A stretch of DNA of 64,000 nt from Streptomyces sp. Tu6071 (GCF_000213055.1 NZ_CM001165.1:1550001-1614000); one strand, 5' to 3'; numbered from the stretch's first letter, positions 1 to 11,931 are shown. Notes: generated from the sequence alone by a model not told the origin. Made by a program: numbers and translations.

Positions 1-3000
1 GGCGGTGCGGGCGTCGGCGCCCGAGGGGACGACGTAGCCGACGAGGCGGTCCTCGCGGACGACGACGGCGGCCTGGGCGACGAGCGGGTGGCGGCTGAGC
101 GCCGTCTCGATCTCGCCGGGCTCGACGCGGTAGCCGCGGATCTTGACCTGGTCGTCGGTGCGGCCCAGGTAGTCGAGGTTGCCGTCCGGGCGACGGCGCA
201 GGAGGTCCCCGGTGCGGTACATGCGGGAGCCGGGCGCGCCGAAGGGGTCGGCGACGAAGCGTTCGGCGGTCAGCGCCGGGCGGTCGAGGTAGCCGCGCGC
301 GAGACCGACACCCGCGATGTACAGCTCGCCGGGCACGCCGTCCGGCACGGGGCGCAGCCAGGCGTCCAGGAGGTGGGCGCGGGTGCCCCGGATGGGGCGG
401 CCCACGGTGGGGGTCGCGCTGTCGGGGGTGCCGCCGCCGAGGGTGTTGATCGTGTACTCGGTGGGCCCGTACAGGTTGTAGCCGTAGGTGCCTTCGGTGT
501 CGCGCAGCGCCGTCCACACGGTCTCGGGGACGGCCTCGCCGCCGAGCAGGACGAGCGGTGGCACGTGTCCTTCGAGCAGGCCCTGCTCGATGAGGAGGCG
601 CGCGTAGGTGGGGGTCACGTTGACGACGTCCACGCGGTGTTCCGCGCAGTAGGCGACGAGGGCCTCGGCGTCGCGGCGCAGGTCCTCGTCGCACACGTGG
701 ACCTCGTGGCCCTCGACGAGCCAGAGCAGTTCCTCCCACGACATGTCGAAGGCGAAGGAGACGGTGTGCGCGATGCGCAGGCGCCGGCCCCCGGCGGCGG
801 CGACGGCCGGGGCGAAGACCTCCTTCTGGTGGTTGATCTGCATGTTCGTCAGTCCCCGGTACGGGGTGACGACGCCCTTGGGACGCCCGGTCGAGCCGGA
901 GGTGTAGATGACGTACGCGGGGTGTTCGAGGCTGAAGCGGAGGCGTACGGGGGTGTCGGGCAGCGCGGCGAGTTCGGCCACCACGGCGGGGTCGTCGAGC
1001 AGGAGGCGCGGGGTGTCCCCGGCGAGGGTCGCGGAGACCTCCGTACGGCTGAGCAGGAGCAGCGGGCGGGCGTCGGCGAGCATGTCCGCGAGCCGGTCGG
1101 CGGGGTGGTCCAGCTCCAGGGGCAGGTACGCGGCGCCGGTGCGCAGGACGGCGAAGAGCGCCACGACCATGTCGAGCGAGCGGGGCAGCGCGAGCGCGAC
1201 GACGCGCTCGGGACCCGCGCCGCGCGCGAGGAGCAGGCGCGCGACGCGGTTGACGGCGGCGTCGAGCGCGGCGTACGTGAGCGTGCGCGCGCCGAAGACG
1301 AGGGCCGTGGCGTCAGGGGTGCGCGCGGCCTGTTCGGCGAGGAGGCCGGCGACGGTCTTCGCGGGCACCTCGGCCTCGCTCGCGGCCCGCTCGGCGCGCA
1401 GCGCGGCGTGCTCGGCGGGCAGCAGCGCGTCGAGGGAGCCGACGGGGGCCGCGAGGTCCTCGCTCAGGCGGTCCACGAGGAGCGTGAAGCGGTCGAGGAG
1501 GGCGCGGGCCCGCTCGGCGGGGATCAGGTCGGGGCGGTGGCTCAGCGAGACGGTGACGCGCTCGCCCGGGGTGACGACGAGGTTGGCCGGGTAGTGCGTC
1601 GCGTCGACGTTGGCGACGGCGGTCGCGCCGTGGCGGGTGCGCAGGGCTTCGAGGCGGTCCTCGGTGTCGTTGTCGCGCAGGACGAAGAGGGTGTCGAAGA
1701 GCTTGCGGTGCCCGGTCTCGGCCTGGAGCACGCCGAGGCTGAGGTGTTCGTACGGCATCAGGCCGAGGCGTTCGTCCTGGATGCGGCGCAGCAGGCCGAG
1801 GACGGGCTCGGCGGGGTCGAGCGCGACACGCGTGGGGACGGTGTTGAGGAAGAGCCCGATGATGTCGCCGACGTCGGGGACCTCGCTGGGGCGGCCCGCG
1901 ACGGTCGTGCCGAAGACGACGTCGGTGCGGCCGGTGGCGGTGGCGAGGGTCAGTCCCCAGGCGGCGTTGAGGAAGGTGTTGAGCGTCAGTCCGTGCACGC
2001 GTCCGGCCTCGCGCAGGCGGTCTCCCAGCGCGGCGGGCAGTCGCACGTCGAGCTGTTCCGGGATGACGGGTTCGAGGCCGTCCGCGGCTCCGGGGGCGAG
2101 CAGCGTCGGCTCGTCGAGCCCGGCGAGCGCGGTGCGCCAGGCGGCGGTCGCCGCGGTGTCGTCCTGGCGGGCGAGCCACGTCAGGTAGTCCTGGTAGCTG
2201 CCGGGCGCGGGGAGCGCGGTGGCGTCGCCCCCGTTCTCGTAGAGCGCGAACAGCTCGTCGAGGAAGAGCCAGGCGGACCAGCCGTCCCACAGGATGAGGT
2301 GGCGGCCGATGACGAGCCGGTCGCCGCGTCCCTCGCCGAGGCGCAGCAGGAGCAGCCGGAAGAGCGGGGGCGCGGAGAGGTCGAAGCGGCGCGCGCGCTC
2401 GGCGTCGGTCAGCTCCCGTACCCGGGCGTCCTGCCGGTCCGCGGGGAGGCCGGAGAGGTCCACCTCTTCGAGCGGGACGGGCGGGGCGTCCACGATGAAC
2501 TGCGCGGGCGCGTCGAGTCCTTCGCTCGTGAAGCCGGCGCGCAGGCCGGGGTTGCGGTCCAGGAGGGCGCGCGCGGCGGCGCGGAGGCGGTCGGCGTCGA
2601 GACGGGTGGCGAAGTCGAAGGTCTCGTGGACGGTGTAGACGTCGAGGGCGCCCTCGTCGTACGCGGAGTGGAAGAACAGGCCCTCCTGGAGGGGGGCGAG
2701 CGGCCACACGTCGGTGACGGCGGCGGGCGCGGCGAGCGCGCGGACGCGGTCGAGCGCGGCCTCGGGGAGGGAGAGCGCGGCCGGGGGCCCGGCGGCCTCC
2801 GGGGCGGTGCGCGCGGAGGCGCAGTGGGCGGCGACGGCGGCGGGGGTGCGGTGGGTGAAGATGTCGCGCGGGCTCACGTCGAGACCGGCGGCGCGGGCGC
2901 GGCTCGCGACGCCGATGGAGCTGATGCTGTCGCCGCCGAGCCGGAAGAAGTCGTCGTCGGGACCGAGGTCGTCGAGGCCGAGTACGGCGGCGAAGACGGC

Positions 3001-6000
3001 GACGAGCGTTTCCTCCCGCGCGTTCGCGGGGGCGCGGCGCGCGGCGCGCGCGGCCTCGGGCGCGGGCAGCGCGGCCTGGTCGAGCTTGCCGCTCGGGGTG
3101 AGGGGCAGGTCGGCGAGGACGACGTAGTCCTCGGGCACGAGGGCGGCGGGCAGGGCGCGGGCGAGTGCGGCGCGCAGCGCGGCGGGCTCCAGTTCCGCGG
3201 TGCCCGTGGCGGGGACCGCGTAGGCGACGAGGCGCTGGGCGCGGACGAGTACGGCGCCGCGCGCGACGGAGGGGAGCCGCGTGAGGGCGGCTTCGATCTC
3301 GCCGGGCTCGATGCGGTTGCCGCGCAGCTTGACCTGCCGGTCGGTGCGGCCGAGGTAGTCGAGCGTGCCGTCGGGGCGGCGGCGCACGAGGTCGCCCGTG
3401 CGGTACATGCGGGCGCCCGGCTCGGTGGCGTACGGGTCGGCGACGAAACGTTCGGCGGTGAGCGCGGGGCGGCGGTGGTAGCCGCGCGCGAGCTGGACCC
3501 CGGTGAGGTACAGCTCGCCGGGGACGCCGTCGGGGACGGGGCGCAGGCAGGGGTCGAGGACGCGGAGGCCGGTGTTCCACACGGGGCGGCCGAGGGGCAC
3601 GGTCGTGTCGGGCGCGCCGTCGAAGGCGTGGTGCGTGACGTCGACGGCGGCCTCCGTGGGCCCGTACAGGTTGTGCGGGCGCACCCCGGTGAGCGCGGTC
3701 CAGTGTGCGGCGGCCCGGCCGGAGAGGGCCTCGCCGCTGCTGAACACGAGCCGGAGCGAGGCCGCCCAGGACGGGTCGGCCGTCACCTCCTCGGAGGCGA
3801 GGAAGGCGTCCAGCATCGAGGGGACGAAGTGCGTCGCGGTGATGCCCTCGGCACGCACGGTGCGGGCGAGGTAGGCCGGGTCGCGGTGGCCCTCGGGTGC
3901 GGCGAGGACGACGGCGGCGCCCTCGCGCAGCGCCCAGAAGAACTCCCACACGCTGACGTCGAAGCTCGCGGGGGTCTTCTGGAGCACGCGGTCGGCGGCG
4001 GTGAGGCCGTACGCGCCCTGCATCCACGCGAGGCGGTTGGTGATGGCGCGGTGGGTGACGACGACGCCCTTGGGACGGCCCGTGGAACCCGAGGTGTGGA
4101 TGAGGTAGGCGGGGTGGTCGGGGGCGGCCTCCGCGTACGGGGCGGTCTCCGCCTGCGAGTCGGCCTCCGTGTCCGGGGCGGTCTCCGCGTTCCGCGTGTT
4201 CCCGGTGTCCCGCGAGGGGTCGGCCGTGTGCCCTTCGCCGTCCACGAGGACCGTGTCGAGGCCGTGGTGCGCGGGCAGGCGTCCGGCGCCGTCCCCGGTC
4301 GTGACGACGGTGCGGGCGCCCGAGTCGGCCAGGACGTGCGCGATGCGCTCGGCGGGGTGGTCGAGGTCGATCGGCACGTACGCGGCACCGGACTTGAGGA
4401 CGCCGAGCAGCGCGACCACGAGCCCGGCGGAGCGCGGCACCGCGACGGCGACGAACTCCTCGGGCCGGGCGCCCCGGGCGCGCAGCGTGCGGGCCAGCGT
4501 CGCCGCGCGGGCGTCGAGTGCGGCGTAGGTGAGACGTGTCCCCTCGTGCACGACGGCAATCGCGTCCGGGGTGCGGGCGGTCTGCGCGGCGATCGCGGCG
4601 GGAAGGGTGAGGGGGGCGACGTCGCGGTGTTCGCCCGTGCCGTGCGCGACTGCGCGCGCGTGCTCCTCGGCGCCGAGGAGGTCGAGCGAGGCGGCGGGGC
4701 GCGCGGTGTCCTCGGCGAGCGCGTCGAGTACGCGGGTGAGGCGTTCGGCGAGCAAGCGCACCGCCGCCCCGTCGAGGCGCTCGGCGTGGTGCTTGAGACG
4801 CAGGTCGAGGCGGCGGCCCGGCTTCACGATGAGCGCGAGCGGGTAGTGCACGGCGTCGTGGAAGGTGTGCCCGGTGAGGCGGACCGTTCCGGTGGGGTCG
4901 CTCAGGTCCGCGTCGGCCGGGTAGTTCTCGAACACCACGAGGGTGTCGAAGAGTTCGCCCTCGCCCGCGTGCCCGGCGAGGCGCTGGATCTCGGCGAGCC
5001 CGAGGTGCTGGTGGTCGAGGAGCGCGCCCTGCTCGCGCTGGAGGCGTTCCAGGACGGTGCCGAGCGGGTCTCCGGGGGCCCAGGCGAGGCGGGTGGGCAG
5101 GGTGTTGATGAAGAGGCCCGCCATCGACTCGATGCCGTCCACGGCCGCGTCGCGCCCCGACACCGTGGTGCCGAAGACGACGTCCTGCCGCCCGGTGAGC
5201 CCGGACAGGAGCAGGCCCCACGCGGCCTGTACGACGGTGCCGAGCGTGACGCCGTGCGCGCGGGCGCGGGCGGTGAGGCGGGCGGTGGTGGCCTCGGGCA
5301 GTTCGATCCGGACCTGGGCGGGCTCGATCGGTCCCGCGGGCGGGGCGGTGACGAGGCGGGTGGCCTCCTCGACCCCGGCGAGCGCGGTGCGCCACGCCGC
5401 GCGCGCCGCCTCGCGGTCGGCGCGGGCGAGGTGGGCCAGGTGGGCGCGGTACGGGGCGACGTCGGGCAGCGGCGCGGGCTCGTCCCCGTACAGCGCGAGG
5501 AGTTCGCGGTGCAGGACGGGCAGCGACCAGCCGTCGGCGACGATGTGGTGGAAGGTGAGCACGAGCCGGCTGTGCGCCTCGTCGAGACGGATCAGGGCGC
5601 AGCGCAGGAGCGGCGGGTGCGCGAGGTCGAAGCGCTGGGCGCGTTCGGCGGCGGCGACGCTCTCGGCGAGGGCGGGGTCCTGCCCGGTGAGGTCGGTCTC
5701 GCTCCAGGGGAGGTCGAGACCGGTCGCGACGACCTGCGCGGGGCGGCCGTCCGGGAGCGGGCGGAAGCAGGCGCGCAGCGGCGCGTGGCGGTCGACGAGG
5801 CGCTGTGCCGCGCGGCGCAGGAGGCGCGCGTCGACGGGCCCGGCGAGGTCGATGACCTGCTGGACGACGTAGGCGTCGTGCTCGGCGCCGTCGAGCAGGG
5901 CGTGGAAGTAGAAGCCCTCCTGGAGCGGTCCGAGGGGCAGGACCTCGGCGACGTCCAGCGCCCCGGGGGCCTGGAGCGCGGCGAGTTCGTCGGCGGTCGG

Positions 6001-9000
6001 CGGCTCCCAGGGCAGGTCATCGGGGGTTCGCGGGGTGCCCGGGGCGGTGCGCGCGGCGGTGGCGAGCTGGGCGGCCGTGCGGTGCCGGAAGACGTCGCGC
6101 GGGGTCAGTTCGAGCCCGGCGCGGCGGGCCCGGACGAGGAGCTGGATGGCGACGATGCTGTCCCCGCCGAGCGCGAAGAAGTCGTCGTCGGCGGTGACCG
6201 AGGCAAGGCCGAGCGTCTCCGCGTACAGGCGGCACAGGAGGCGTTCGCGGGCGGTGCGCGGGGCGCGGCCCGTGCTGAGGAGCCCGTAGTCGGGGACGGG
6301 GAGGGCGGCGGCGTCGAGCTTGCCGCTCGGGGTGACGGGGAGGCGGTCGAGGGGGACGAAGGCGGCGGGCACCATGTAGTCGGGCAGGGCCTCGGCGGCG
6401 TGCGCGCGCAGCGCGGTCATGAGCGCGGTGACGTTGCGGAAGGGTGCGGGGCGGTTGGCGTGCGGGTGCGGGCGGCCGGGGAGGTAGAGCGGACCGGCCG
6501 GGGGCTCCCCCGCGGGCGCGGCGTCCTCCGTTCCGGGCGCGAACAGCGCGTCGACGCTGCCGTCCTCCGCGTCCGCCGCCCAGGTGAGGGCGGCGCGGCG
6601 ACCATGGCGTGCCGCGGTCTCGTGGAGGGTCTCGGGGTCGATGCCGGGGCCGCCCGTGCGGCTGCTGTCGTCGAGCCTGCCGAGCGCGGCGAGGTCGGGG
6701 GCGAGGCGCGCGTTGGGGATGCCGGTGACGCGCAGGGGCGCGGTACGGGCGGCGAGCGCGGCGCCGAGCGCCTCGGGCGTGCCGAGCGCGGACCAGGGCA
6801 GCGTCTCGGGGGCGTCGGCGGCCGGAGCGGTCCCCGGCCTGAGCACGACGTCGTAGCGGTAGCGCGTCAGCTCGTTGTGGTGGGTGCCGCGCTTGACGCG
6901 TATGTCGGCGGTGAAGCCGTCGAGCGCCGCGAAGTAGTCCGGGTCGAGGAGGAGTTCGCCCTCCCAGGCGAGGGCGCGGTCGACGGCGGCGCGCAGCGCC
7001 TCCTTGTCGTCGGCGGGGGTGCGCCCGGCCTCGATGGCGGCGGCGAGGGTGCGGTGCAGGCGCAGGTTGCGGACGTCGCCGACGAAGAGCGCGCCGCCGG
7101 GGGCGAGGAGCGCGGCGGCCGAACGGAGCACGCCTGTCAGGTAGTCGGCGTCGGGGAAGTACTGGACGACGGAGTTGACGACGATCGTGTCGAAGTGCCC
7201 CTCGGGCAGCCCGGACAGTTCGTGCGCGGGGCGGGCGCTCAGCGTGACCCGGTCCGCGAGGCCGGGCACGGCGTCCACCTGGGCGCGCAGGGCGCGTACG
7301 GCCTCCTCGGAGAGGTCCGTGCCCCAGTACTCGGCGCACTCGGGGGCGATGCGGGACAGGAGCAGCCCGCTGCCGACGCCGATCTCCAGCACCCGCCGGG
7401 GGCGCAGCTCCTGGATGCGGGCGACGGTCGCCTCGCGCCACTCGCGCAGGTCGGCGAGCGGCAGCGGCCTGCCGTCGTACATGCTGTTCCAGCCCGCGAA
7501 GTTCTCCTCGAAGCCGTCCGATCCGGCGGCCGCGTAGAGGAGTTCGTGCACGTCCTTCCACTCGGCGACGGCCTCGGTCGCCCCGGACGCGAGCGAGGGG
7601 ACGACGTAGGCGGCGAGTCGGCGGTCGCCGGGACGGTCCTCGCGGACGACGACGGCGGCCTGGCCGACGGCGGGGTGGGCGCGGAGCACCGACTCGATCT
7701 CGCTGGGCTCGATGCGGAAGCCCCGGATCTTCGTCTGGCTGTCGGCGCGGCCGTGGAACTCCAGGCGCCCGTCCGCCTTCCAGCGCACGAGGTCCCCGGT
7801 GCGGTACAGACGCGTGCCGGGGGCGCCGTAGGGGTCGGCGACGAAGCGTTCGGCGGTGAGCGCGGGGCGGCCGAGGTAGCCGCGCGCGAGCCCGGCGCCG
7901 CCGAGGTACAACTCGCCCACGACACCGGCCGGTACGGGCCGCAGGGCGGCGTCGAGGACGTAGGCGCGGGTGCCGGGGTCGGGGACGCCGATGGGCACGA
8001 TGTGGCCCGCGGGCGTGTCCGGGTCGCACAGGCCGAGCGTCGAGTTGGTCGTCGCCTCGGTGGGCCCGTACGCGTTGAACATCATCCGGCCGCGCGCGTA
8101 ACGGCCCACGAGTTCGGGCGAGACGCGTTCGGTCCCCGCCAAGAGCGTGGCGGAGGCCGGGAGTTCGACGTCCTCGGGGAGCGCGGCGAGGAGCGCGGGC
8201 GGCAGGATCATGAAGGTGACGCCGTGCGCGTGCGCGTAGTCGGCGAGCGGGGCGCCGGGGACGCGGCGGTCCGCGGGGACGACGACGAGCCGGCCGCCGG
8301 AGAGCAGGCCGAGGCACAGGTCCCAGAAGGCCACGTCGAAGCTGGGCGAGGCGAACTGGAGGACGCGGCTGTGCGGACCGATCCCGAAGCGTTCGCGCTG
8401 CGTCGCGACGAGCTTCGCGACGCCGCCGTGCGAGAGGACGACGCCCTTGGGGCGCCCGGTCGAGCCCGAGGTGTAGATGACGTAGGCGGCGTGCGCGACG
8501 GTGAGCCGGTCGGCGGCGGCGGGGTCGTGCGCGGGGTGGGCAGCGAGTTCGGCGACGGTCTCCGGGGCGTCGAGCACCAGGGCCTCGGTGCCGGAGGGGA
8601 GCGCGGGCAGGTCGGGGAGCGTGTCGGCGGTGGTGACGAGGCACACGGGGCGGGCGTCGTCGAGCATGTACGCGACGCGGTCCGCCGGGTAGTCGGTGTC
8701 GACGGGGAGGTACGCGGCACCCGCCTTCAGCACGGCGACCTCGGCGACGATCATGTCCGCCGAGCGCGGTACGGCGAGGGCGACGACCCGCTCGGGCCCG
8801 GCGCCCCGGGCGACGAGGGCGTGGGCGAGGCGTGCCGCGCGGGCGTCGAGTTCCGCGTAGGTGAGCTGTTCGTCCTCGTGGACGAGGGCGATCTCCCCCG
8901 GGCGCGCGGCGACTTGTCCGGCGAACATGCGCGGCCAGGTGTGCGCGGGCACGTCGTGGTCCGTGTCGTTCCACTCGACGAGGACGCGGTGGCGCTCGGC

Positions 9001-9621
9001 CTCGTCGAGGAGCGCGAGCGCGGCGAGCGGGGTGCCGGGCCGGGCGCTGGCGTCCGCGAGGAGGGTCGCGTAGTGGCCGAGGACGCGGGCGGCGGTGGCG
9101 GGCGTGAAGAGCGCGGCGGCGTACTCGGCGCGGACCTCCTCGTCCGTCACGGTGAGGGCGAGGTCGAGCGGGCCGCCCTCGTCCCACGCGGCGGGGCCGA
9201 AGCCGGTGGCGCACAGCACGGTGCCGCCCCGGCCCCGCGGCGGGGCGAGCAGGGCGAGGAGTGCGGCACTGGGCAGCCGGTGGGCCTCGGCCCGCTCGCG
9301 CACCTCGGCGACGTGGGTGCGCAACTCGGCGAAGCTCATGGCCTCGTGCGGGGTGAGGCGCAGGGGCAGCCCCTCGTACGCGACCGTCAGGTCCCGCGCG
9401 CCGCCGCCGTAGCGGTGGAGCAGGGCGACGAAGGCGGCGAGCCGGGTCAACTCGTCGGTTCCACCGGCCTCCAGGGCCCGGGTGCCGGTCGCCAGTGGTC
9501 CGCTCTCGCGCGGGTGCGGGAAGTCCTGGGGCAGCGCGGTGCCGGGGACCTCGTCGGCGAAAGCCGTCGTCCAGTGAGCCGAAGCCGTGGTGTGCGCGGT
9601 GTGACGCGTGGTGCCCGACAC
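1..9621 (-). CDS. Siderophore nonribosomal peptide synthetase, 3' end beyond window
   Basis: At least 3207 codons; the C-terminus lies left of the window. Order read from the translation: a truncated condensation-like N-terminus (about residues 1-190); A1 with [10 protein letters not shown] near 380; a methyltransferase inserted in A1 with SAM motif VLEIGVGSG near 745; PCP1 (LGGDSI near 1147); C2 with HHIVADG near 1356; A2 (core near 1837); PCP2 (near 2224); C3 (near 2440, HLILWDG instead of HHxxxDG); A3 (core near 2902), cut by the edge. Specificity residues: A2 D-V-W-H-F-S-L-V-D is a serine code; A3 D-M-E-N-L-G-L-I-N matches N5-hydroxyornithine; A1 D-V-W-I-L-G-A-T-N is unclear but fits an acylated hydroxyornithine. 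The GTG start is chosen for GGGAGG 11 bases upstream; an in-frame ATG at 9680 has no ribosome site and abuts an iron box. No epimerase domain is visible. The neighbouring formyltransferase and monooxygenase support a hydroxamate peptide siderophore. Confidence 0.95.
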   Translation of the reverse strand, partial: MSGTTRHTAHTTASAHWTTAFADEVPGTALPQDFPHPRESGPLATGTRALEAGGTDELTRLAAFVALLHRYGGGARDLTVAYEGLPLRLTPHEAMSFAELRTHVAEVRERAEAHRLPSAALLALLAPPRGRGGTVLCATGFGPAAWDEGGPLDLALTVTDEEVRAEYAAALFTPATAARVLGHYATLLADASARPGTPLAALALLDEAERHRVLVEWNDTDHDVPAHTWPRMFAGQVAARPGEIALVHEDEQLTYAELDARAARLAHALVARGAGPERVVALAVPRSADMIVAEVAVLKAGAAYLPVDTDYPADRVAYMLDDARPVCLVTTADTLPDLPALPSGTEALVLDAPETVAELAAHPAHDPAAADRLTVAHAAYVIYTSGSTGRPKGVVLSHGGVAKLVATQRERFGIGPHSRVLQFASPSFDVAFWDLCLGLLSGGRLVVVPADRRVPGAPLADYAHAHGVTFMILPPALLAALPEDVELPASATLLAGTERVSPELVGRYARGRMMFNAYGPTEATTNSTLGLCDPDTPAGHIVPIGVPDPGTRAYVLDAALRPVPAGVVGELYLGGAGLARGYLGRPALTAERFVADPYGAPGTRLYRTGDLVRWKADGRLEFHGRADSQTKIRGFRIEPSEIESVLRAHPAVGQAAVVVREDRPGDRRLAAYVVPSLASGATEAVAEWKDVHELLYAAAGSDGFEENFAGWNSMYDGRPLPLADLREWREATVARIQELRPRRVLEIGVGSGLLLSRIAPECAEYWGTDLSEEAVRALRAQVDAVPGLADRVTLSARPAHELSGLPEGHFDTIVVNSVVQYFPDADYLTGVLRSAAALLAPGGALFVGDVRNLRLHRTLAAAIEAGRTPADDKEALRAAVDRALAWEGELLLDPDYFAALDGFTADIRVKRGTHHNELTRYRYDVVLRPGTAPAADAPETLPWSALGTPEALGAALAARTAPLRVTGIPNARLAPDLAALGRLDDSSRTGGPGIDPETLHETAARHGRRAALTWAADAEDGSVDALFAPGTEDAAPAGEPPAGPLYLPGRPHPHANRPAPFRNVTALMTALRAHAAEALPDYMVPAAFVPLDRLPVTPSGKLDAAALPVPDYGLLSTGRAPRTARERLLCRLYAETLGLASVTADDDFFALGGDSIVAIQLLVRARRAGLELTPRDVFRHRTAAQLATAARTAPGTPRTPDDLPWEPPTADELAALQAPGALDVAEVLPLGPLQEGFYFHALLDGAEHDAYVVQQVIDLAGPVDARLLRRAAQRLVDRHAPLRACFRPLPDGRPAQVVATGLDLPWSETDLTGQDPALAESVAAAERAQRFDLAHPPLLRCALIRLDEAHSRLVLTFHHIVADGWSLPVLHRELLALYGDEPAPLPDVAPYRAHLAHLARADREAARAAWRTALAGVEEATRLVTAPPAGPIEPAQVRIELPEATTARLTARARAHGVTLGTVVQAAWGLLLSGLTGRQDVVFGTTVSGRDAAVDGIESMAGLFINTLPTRLAWAPGDPLGTVLERLQREQGALLDHQHLGLAEIQRLAGHAGEGELFDTLVVFENYPADADLSDPTGTVRLTGHTFHDAVHYPLALIVKPGRRLDLRLKHHAERLDGAAVRLLAERLTRVLDALAEDTARPAASLDLLGAEEHARAVAHGTGEHRDVAPLTLPAAIAAQTARTPDAIAVVHEGTRLTYAALDARAATLARTLRARGARPEEFVAVAVPRSAGLVVALLGVLKSGAAYVPIDLDHPAERIAHVLADSGARTVVTTGDGAGRLPAHHGLDTVLVDGEGHTADPSRDTGNTRNAETAPDTEADSQAETAPYAEAAPDHPAYLIHTSGSTGRPKGVVVTHRAITNRLAWMQGAYGLTAADRVLQKTPASFDVSVWEFFWALREGAAVVLAAPEGHRDPAYLARTVRAEGITATHFVPSMLDAFLASEEVTADPSWAASLRLVFSSGEALSGRAAAHWTALTGVRPHNLYGPTEAAVDVTHHAFDGAPDTTVPLGRPVWNTGLRVLDPCLRPVPDGVPGELYLTGVQLARGYHRRPALTAERFVADPYATEPGARMYRTGDLVRRRPDGTLDYLGRTDRQVKLRGNRIEPGEIEAALTRLPSVARGAVLVRAQRLVAYAVPATGTAELEPAALRAALARALPAALVPEDYVVLADLPLTPSGKLDQAALPAPEAARAARRAPANAREETLVAVFAAVLGLDDLGPDDDFFRLGGDSISSIGVASRARAAGLDVSPRDIFTHRTPAAVAAHCASARTAPEAAGPPAALSLPEAALDRVRALAAPAAVTDVWPLAPLQEGLFFHSAYDEGALDVYTVHETFDFATRLDADRLRAAARALLDRNPGLRAGFTSEGLDAPAQFIVDAPPVPLEEVDLSGLPADRQDARVRELTDAERARRFDLSAPPLFRLLLLRLGEGRGDRLVIGRHLILWDGWSAWLFLDELFALYENGGDATALPAPGSYQDYLTWLARQDDTAATAAWRTALAGLDEPTLLAPGAADGLEPVIPEQLDVRLPAALGDRLREAGRVHGLTLNTFLNAAWGLTLATATGRTDVVFGTTVAGRPSEVPDVGDIIGLFLNTVPTRVALDPAEPVLGLLRRIQDERLGLMPYEHLSLGVLQAETGHRKLFDTLFVLRDNDTEDRLEALRTRHGATAVANVDATHYPANLVVTPGERVTVSLSHRPDLIPAERARALLDRFTLLVDRLSEDLAAPVGSLDALLPAEHAALRAERAASEAEVPAKTVAGLLAEQAARTPDATALVFGARTLTYAALDAAVNRVARLLLARGAGPERVVALALPRSLDMVVALFAVLRTGAAYLPLELDHPADRLADMLADARPLLLLSRTEVSATLAGDTPRLLLDDPAVVAELAALPDTPVRLRFSLEHPAYVIYTSGSTGRPKGVVTPYRGLTNMQINHQKEVFAPAVAAAGGRRLRIAHTVSFAFDMSWEELLWLVEGHEVHVCDEDLRRDAEALVAYCAEHRVDVVNVTPTYARLLIEQGLLEGHVPPLVLLGGEAVPETVWTALRDTEGTYGYNLYGPTEYTINTLGGGTPDSATPTVGRPIRGTRAHLLDAWLRPVPDGVPGELYIAGVGLARGYLDRPALTAERFVADPFGAPGSRMYRTGDLLRRRPDGNLDYLGRTDDQVKIRGYRVEPGEIETALSRHPLVAQAAVVVREDRLVGYVVPSGADARTA

Positions 9622-9683
9622 AGCTGTGCCCGCCTCCCGATCGGTACGGAGCGGTCCCCGTGGGACCGCGATCACCCGCATAG

Positions 9684-9702
9684 TAAGGTAAGGGTTGCCT
9701 AA
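9684..9702. promoter_or_regulatory. Iron box upstream of the NRPS gene (DmdR/IdeR type)
   Basis: taaggtaagggttgcctaa matches the consensus TWAGGTTAGSCTWACCTWA at 16 of 19 positions. It ends four bases from an in-frame ATG and 63 bases from the preferred GTG of the NRPS gene. In actinobacteria such sites bind Fe2+-loaded DmdR1/IdeR and repress siderophore genes when iron is sufficient. Confidence 0.8.
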
Positions 9703-9739
9703 CCCGATAGGGCATCAGGGGCGGCGCGCATCAGGCGGC

Positions 9740-9758
9740 TGAGGTTACGCTTGCCTAA
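9740..9758. promoter_or_regulatory. Iron box upstream of the siderophore permease operon
   Basis: tgaggttacgcttgcctaa matches the iron-box consensus at 16 of 19 positions. It is 42 bases from the GTG of the first permease and 37 bases from the NRPS-side iron box, so the divergent promoters each appear to have their own repressor site. Confidence 0.8.
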
Positions 9759-9800
9759 CCTGCCCTCGGACAAGGGGAACTACGGCATGGAGACCGGCAC

Positions 9801-10826
9801 GTGACCTCAGGCGGAAGACTTCGCACGACGGCCCTGGTGGCACTCCTCGTCGCCCTGCTCCTGGTCCTGTCCCTGCTCTCGGTGGCACTCGGGGCGCTGA
9901 GCATCCCGGTCGACGACGTCGTGCGCACCCTCTTCGGGCACCCCCCGGACCGGCTCACGGACAACGTGATCTGGTCCGTGCGCGTGCCCCGCACCCTGCT
10001 CGGCCTCACGACGGGCGCGGCGCTCGGCATGGCGGGCGCGCTCATGCAGGCCCTGACCCGCAATCCACTCGCCGACCCCGGCATCCTCGGGGTGAGCGCG
10101 GGCGCGTCGTTCGCCATCGTCGTCTCGGTCGCCGTCTTCGGGGTCGCCTCGCTCTACGGCTACGTGTGGTTCGCCTTCGGGGGCGCCCTCGTCGCCAGTG
10201 TCGTGGTCTTCCTCCTCGGGCGCCTGGGACGATCGGGGGCGACCCCGGTCAAGCTGGCCCTTGCCGGGGTCGCCGTCACCTCGCTGCTCTCCTCGCTCAC
10301 GAGCGCCGTCGTCCTCACCGACGAGGACGCCCTGGACCGCTACCGCTTCTGGTCGGCGGGCACCCTCGCCGACCGCGACGCGGGCGACCTGACGCGCATC
10401 CTGCCGTTCCTCGCCGTCGGCGCCCTGCTCGCCCTCGCCTGCGCGCCCGCGCTCAACAGCCTCGCGCTCGGCGACGACGTGGCGGCCTCGCTCGGCAGGC
10501 GGCTCGGTCTCGTACGGCTCCAGGGCGTGACCGCGATCGTGCTGCTCACCGGGGCCTCGGTCGCCGTCATCGGCCCGGTGGTCTTCCTCGGCCTCGTCGT
10601 CCCCCACCTCGCCCGGGTCCTCGCGCAGTGGGCCGGGATCGGGCCCGACCACCGCTGGCTGCTCCCGCTGTCGGCGGTGCTCGCCCCCGTACTGCTCCTG
10701 TCCGCCGACATCGTGGGGCGGATGGTGGACCGGCCCTCGGAGATACAGGCCGGGGTCCTCGTCGCCTTCATCGGCGGGCCGTTCTTCATCGCCCTGGTCC
10801 GCCGCCGGAAGCTCGCGGAGGTATAG
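9801..10826 (+). CDS. FecCD-family ferric-siderophore ABC permease
   Basis: 341 residues, the normal length for a BtuC/FecCD subunit. About ten hydrophobic segments run through the protein, and the family signature RNPLADPGILGVSAG is near residue 90. The GTG start is preceded by GGAG at 9789-9792. It is the first gene of a permease-permease-ATPase operon divergent from the NRPS and preceded by an iron box. It should import a ferric siderophore, probably the product of the adjacent NRPS, equivalent to a CchC/CchD-type subunit. No binding-protein gene accompanies it within the window. Confidence 0.93.
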   Translation: MTSGGRLRTTALVALLVALLLVLSLLSVALGALSIPVDDVVRTLFGHPPDRLTDNVIWSVRVPRTLLGLTTGAALGMAGALMQALTRNPLADPGILGVSAGASFAIVVSVAVFGVASLYGYVWFAFGGALVASVVVFLLGRLGRSGATPVKLALAGVAVTSLLSSLTSAVVLTDEDALDRYRFWSAGTLADRDAGDLTRILPFLAVGALLALACAPALNSLALGDDVAASLGRRLGLVRLQGVTAIVLLTGASVAVIGPVVFLGLVVPHLARVLAQWAGIGPDHRWLLPLSAVLAPVLLLSADIVGRMVDRPSEIQAGVLVAFIGGPFFIALVRRRKLAEV

Positions 10827-10829
10827 CCC

Positions 10830-11927
10830 GTGTCCGCCCCGTCCTCGTACGCAGCGCCCGGGACCGCCCCCGCGAAGCGCCCCGTCCTGCGCGACCGTCC
10901 CTTCCGGCTGCGCACTCCCCCGGTCTCCGGCGTCCTGCGCCCGCGCCTGCTGCTCACCGGGATCGCGCTCGCCGTCGGCACGTTCGCGCTCTTCTGCTGG
11001 GGGCTCGCGCTCGGCGACTACCCCGTGAGCCTCACCGGGGTCGTCAAGGCCCTGTTCGGCGCGGGCGACGAGGGAACGCTCAGCATCGTGCGGGAGTTGC
11101 GCCTGCCGCGCGCGCTCACCGGGCTCCTCGTCGGGCTCGCCTTCGGCGTCTCGGGCGCCGTGTTCCAGACGATGACCCGCAACCCCCTCGCGAGCCCCGA
11201 CATGATCGGGCTCACCGAGGGCGCGGGCACCGCCGTGGTCGCCGCCGTCGTCCTCGGCTGGACCGGCGGCCTCGGGCTCTCCACGCTCGGCCTGCTCGGC
11301 GCGCTCGCGACCGCGCTCCTCGTCTACGCGCTGGCGTGGAAGGGCGGAGCGACCGGCTACCGCATCATCCTCGTCGGCATCGGCGTCTCGTGGATCTGCA
11401 CGAGCGCGACGGACTTCCTCGTCGCGCGCGGCAACCGCTTCGAGGCGCAGGCCGCGCTCGGCTGGCTCGTCGGCAACCTCAACGGCCGTACGTGGGGCCA
11501 GGTCGACACGCTCGCGATCGCCCTCGCCGTACTCCTGCCGCTCTCCCTCGGCCTCGGCCGCTGGATGCGCACGCTCCAGCTCGGCGACGACGTCGCCGCC
11601 GGGCTCGGCACGCCCGTGCAGCCGGTGCGCCTCGCGCTGCTCCTCACCGGGGTCGGTCTCGTCGCCTTCGGCACGGCGGCGGCGGGCCCGGTCGCCTTCG
11701 TGGCGCTCGCCTGCCCGCAGATCGCCCTGCGGCTCGCCGGCACCTCGGCACCGCCCCCGCTCGTCTCCGGTCTCACCGGCGCGTTCGTCGTCCTCGGCGC
11801 CGATCTCCTCGCGCGCGAGGCGATCCCGGGGACGGAGCTGCCGGTCGGGGTCGTCACCGGCGCCCTCGGCGCCCCCGTCCTGCTGTGGCTGCTCATCCGC
11901 GTCAACCGCGCGGGCTCTGGAGGCTGA
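10830..11927 (+). CDS. FecCD-family ferric-siderophore ABC permease, second subunit
   Basis: 365 residues with a proline/arginine-rich cytosolic N-terminus of about 35 residues, then a BtuC-like membrane domain. The signature RNPLASPDMIGLTEG lies near residue 120. It begins three bases after the stop of the first permease, and its ribosome site GGAGG (10817-10821) is inside the upstream gene, so translation is probably coupled. The pair would form the heterodimeric channel served by the downstream ATPase. Confidence 0.93.
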   Translation: MSAPSSYAAPGTAPAKRPVLRDRPFRLRTPPVSGVLRPRLLLTGIALAVGTFALFCWGLALGDYPVSLTGVVKALFGAGDEGTLSIVRELRLPRALTGLLVGLAFGVSGAVFQTMTRNPLASPDMIGLTEGAGTAVVAAVVLGWTGGLGLSTLGLLGALATALLVYALAWKGGATGYRIILVGIGVSWICTSATDFLVARGNRFEAQAALGWLVGNLNGRTWGQVDTLAIALAVLLPLSLGLGRWMRTLQLGDDVAAGLGTPVQPVRLALLLTGVGLVAFGTAAAGPVAFVALACPQIALRLAGTSAPPPLVSGLTGAFVVLGADLLAREAIPGTELPVGVVTGALGAPVLLWLLIRVNRAGSGG

Positions 11928-11931
11928 ACCC

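Noticed and set aside
88..9702. A 3204-codon open frame on the plus strand antisense to the NRPS gene
   Set aside because: It is the mirror of a high-GC3 gene; its translation has no domain pattern, whereas the minus strand gives complete A, PCP, C and methyltransferase motifs.
9787..9804. A five-codon ATG leader overlapping the permease GTG start
   Set aside because: It overlaps the GGAG ribosome site of the permease gene and has no separate support.
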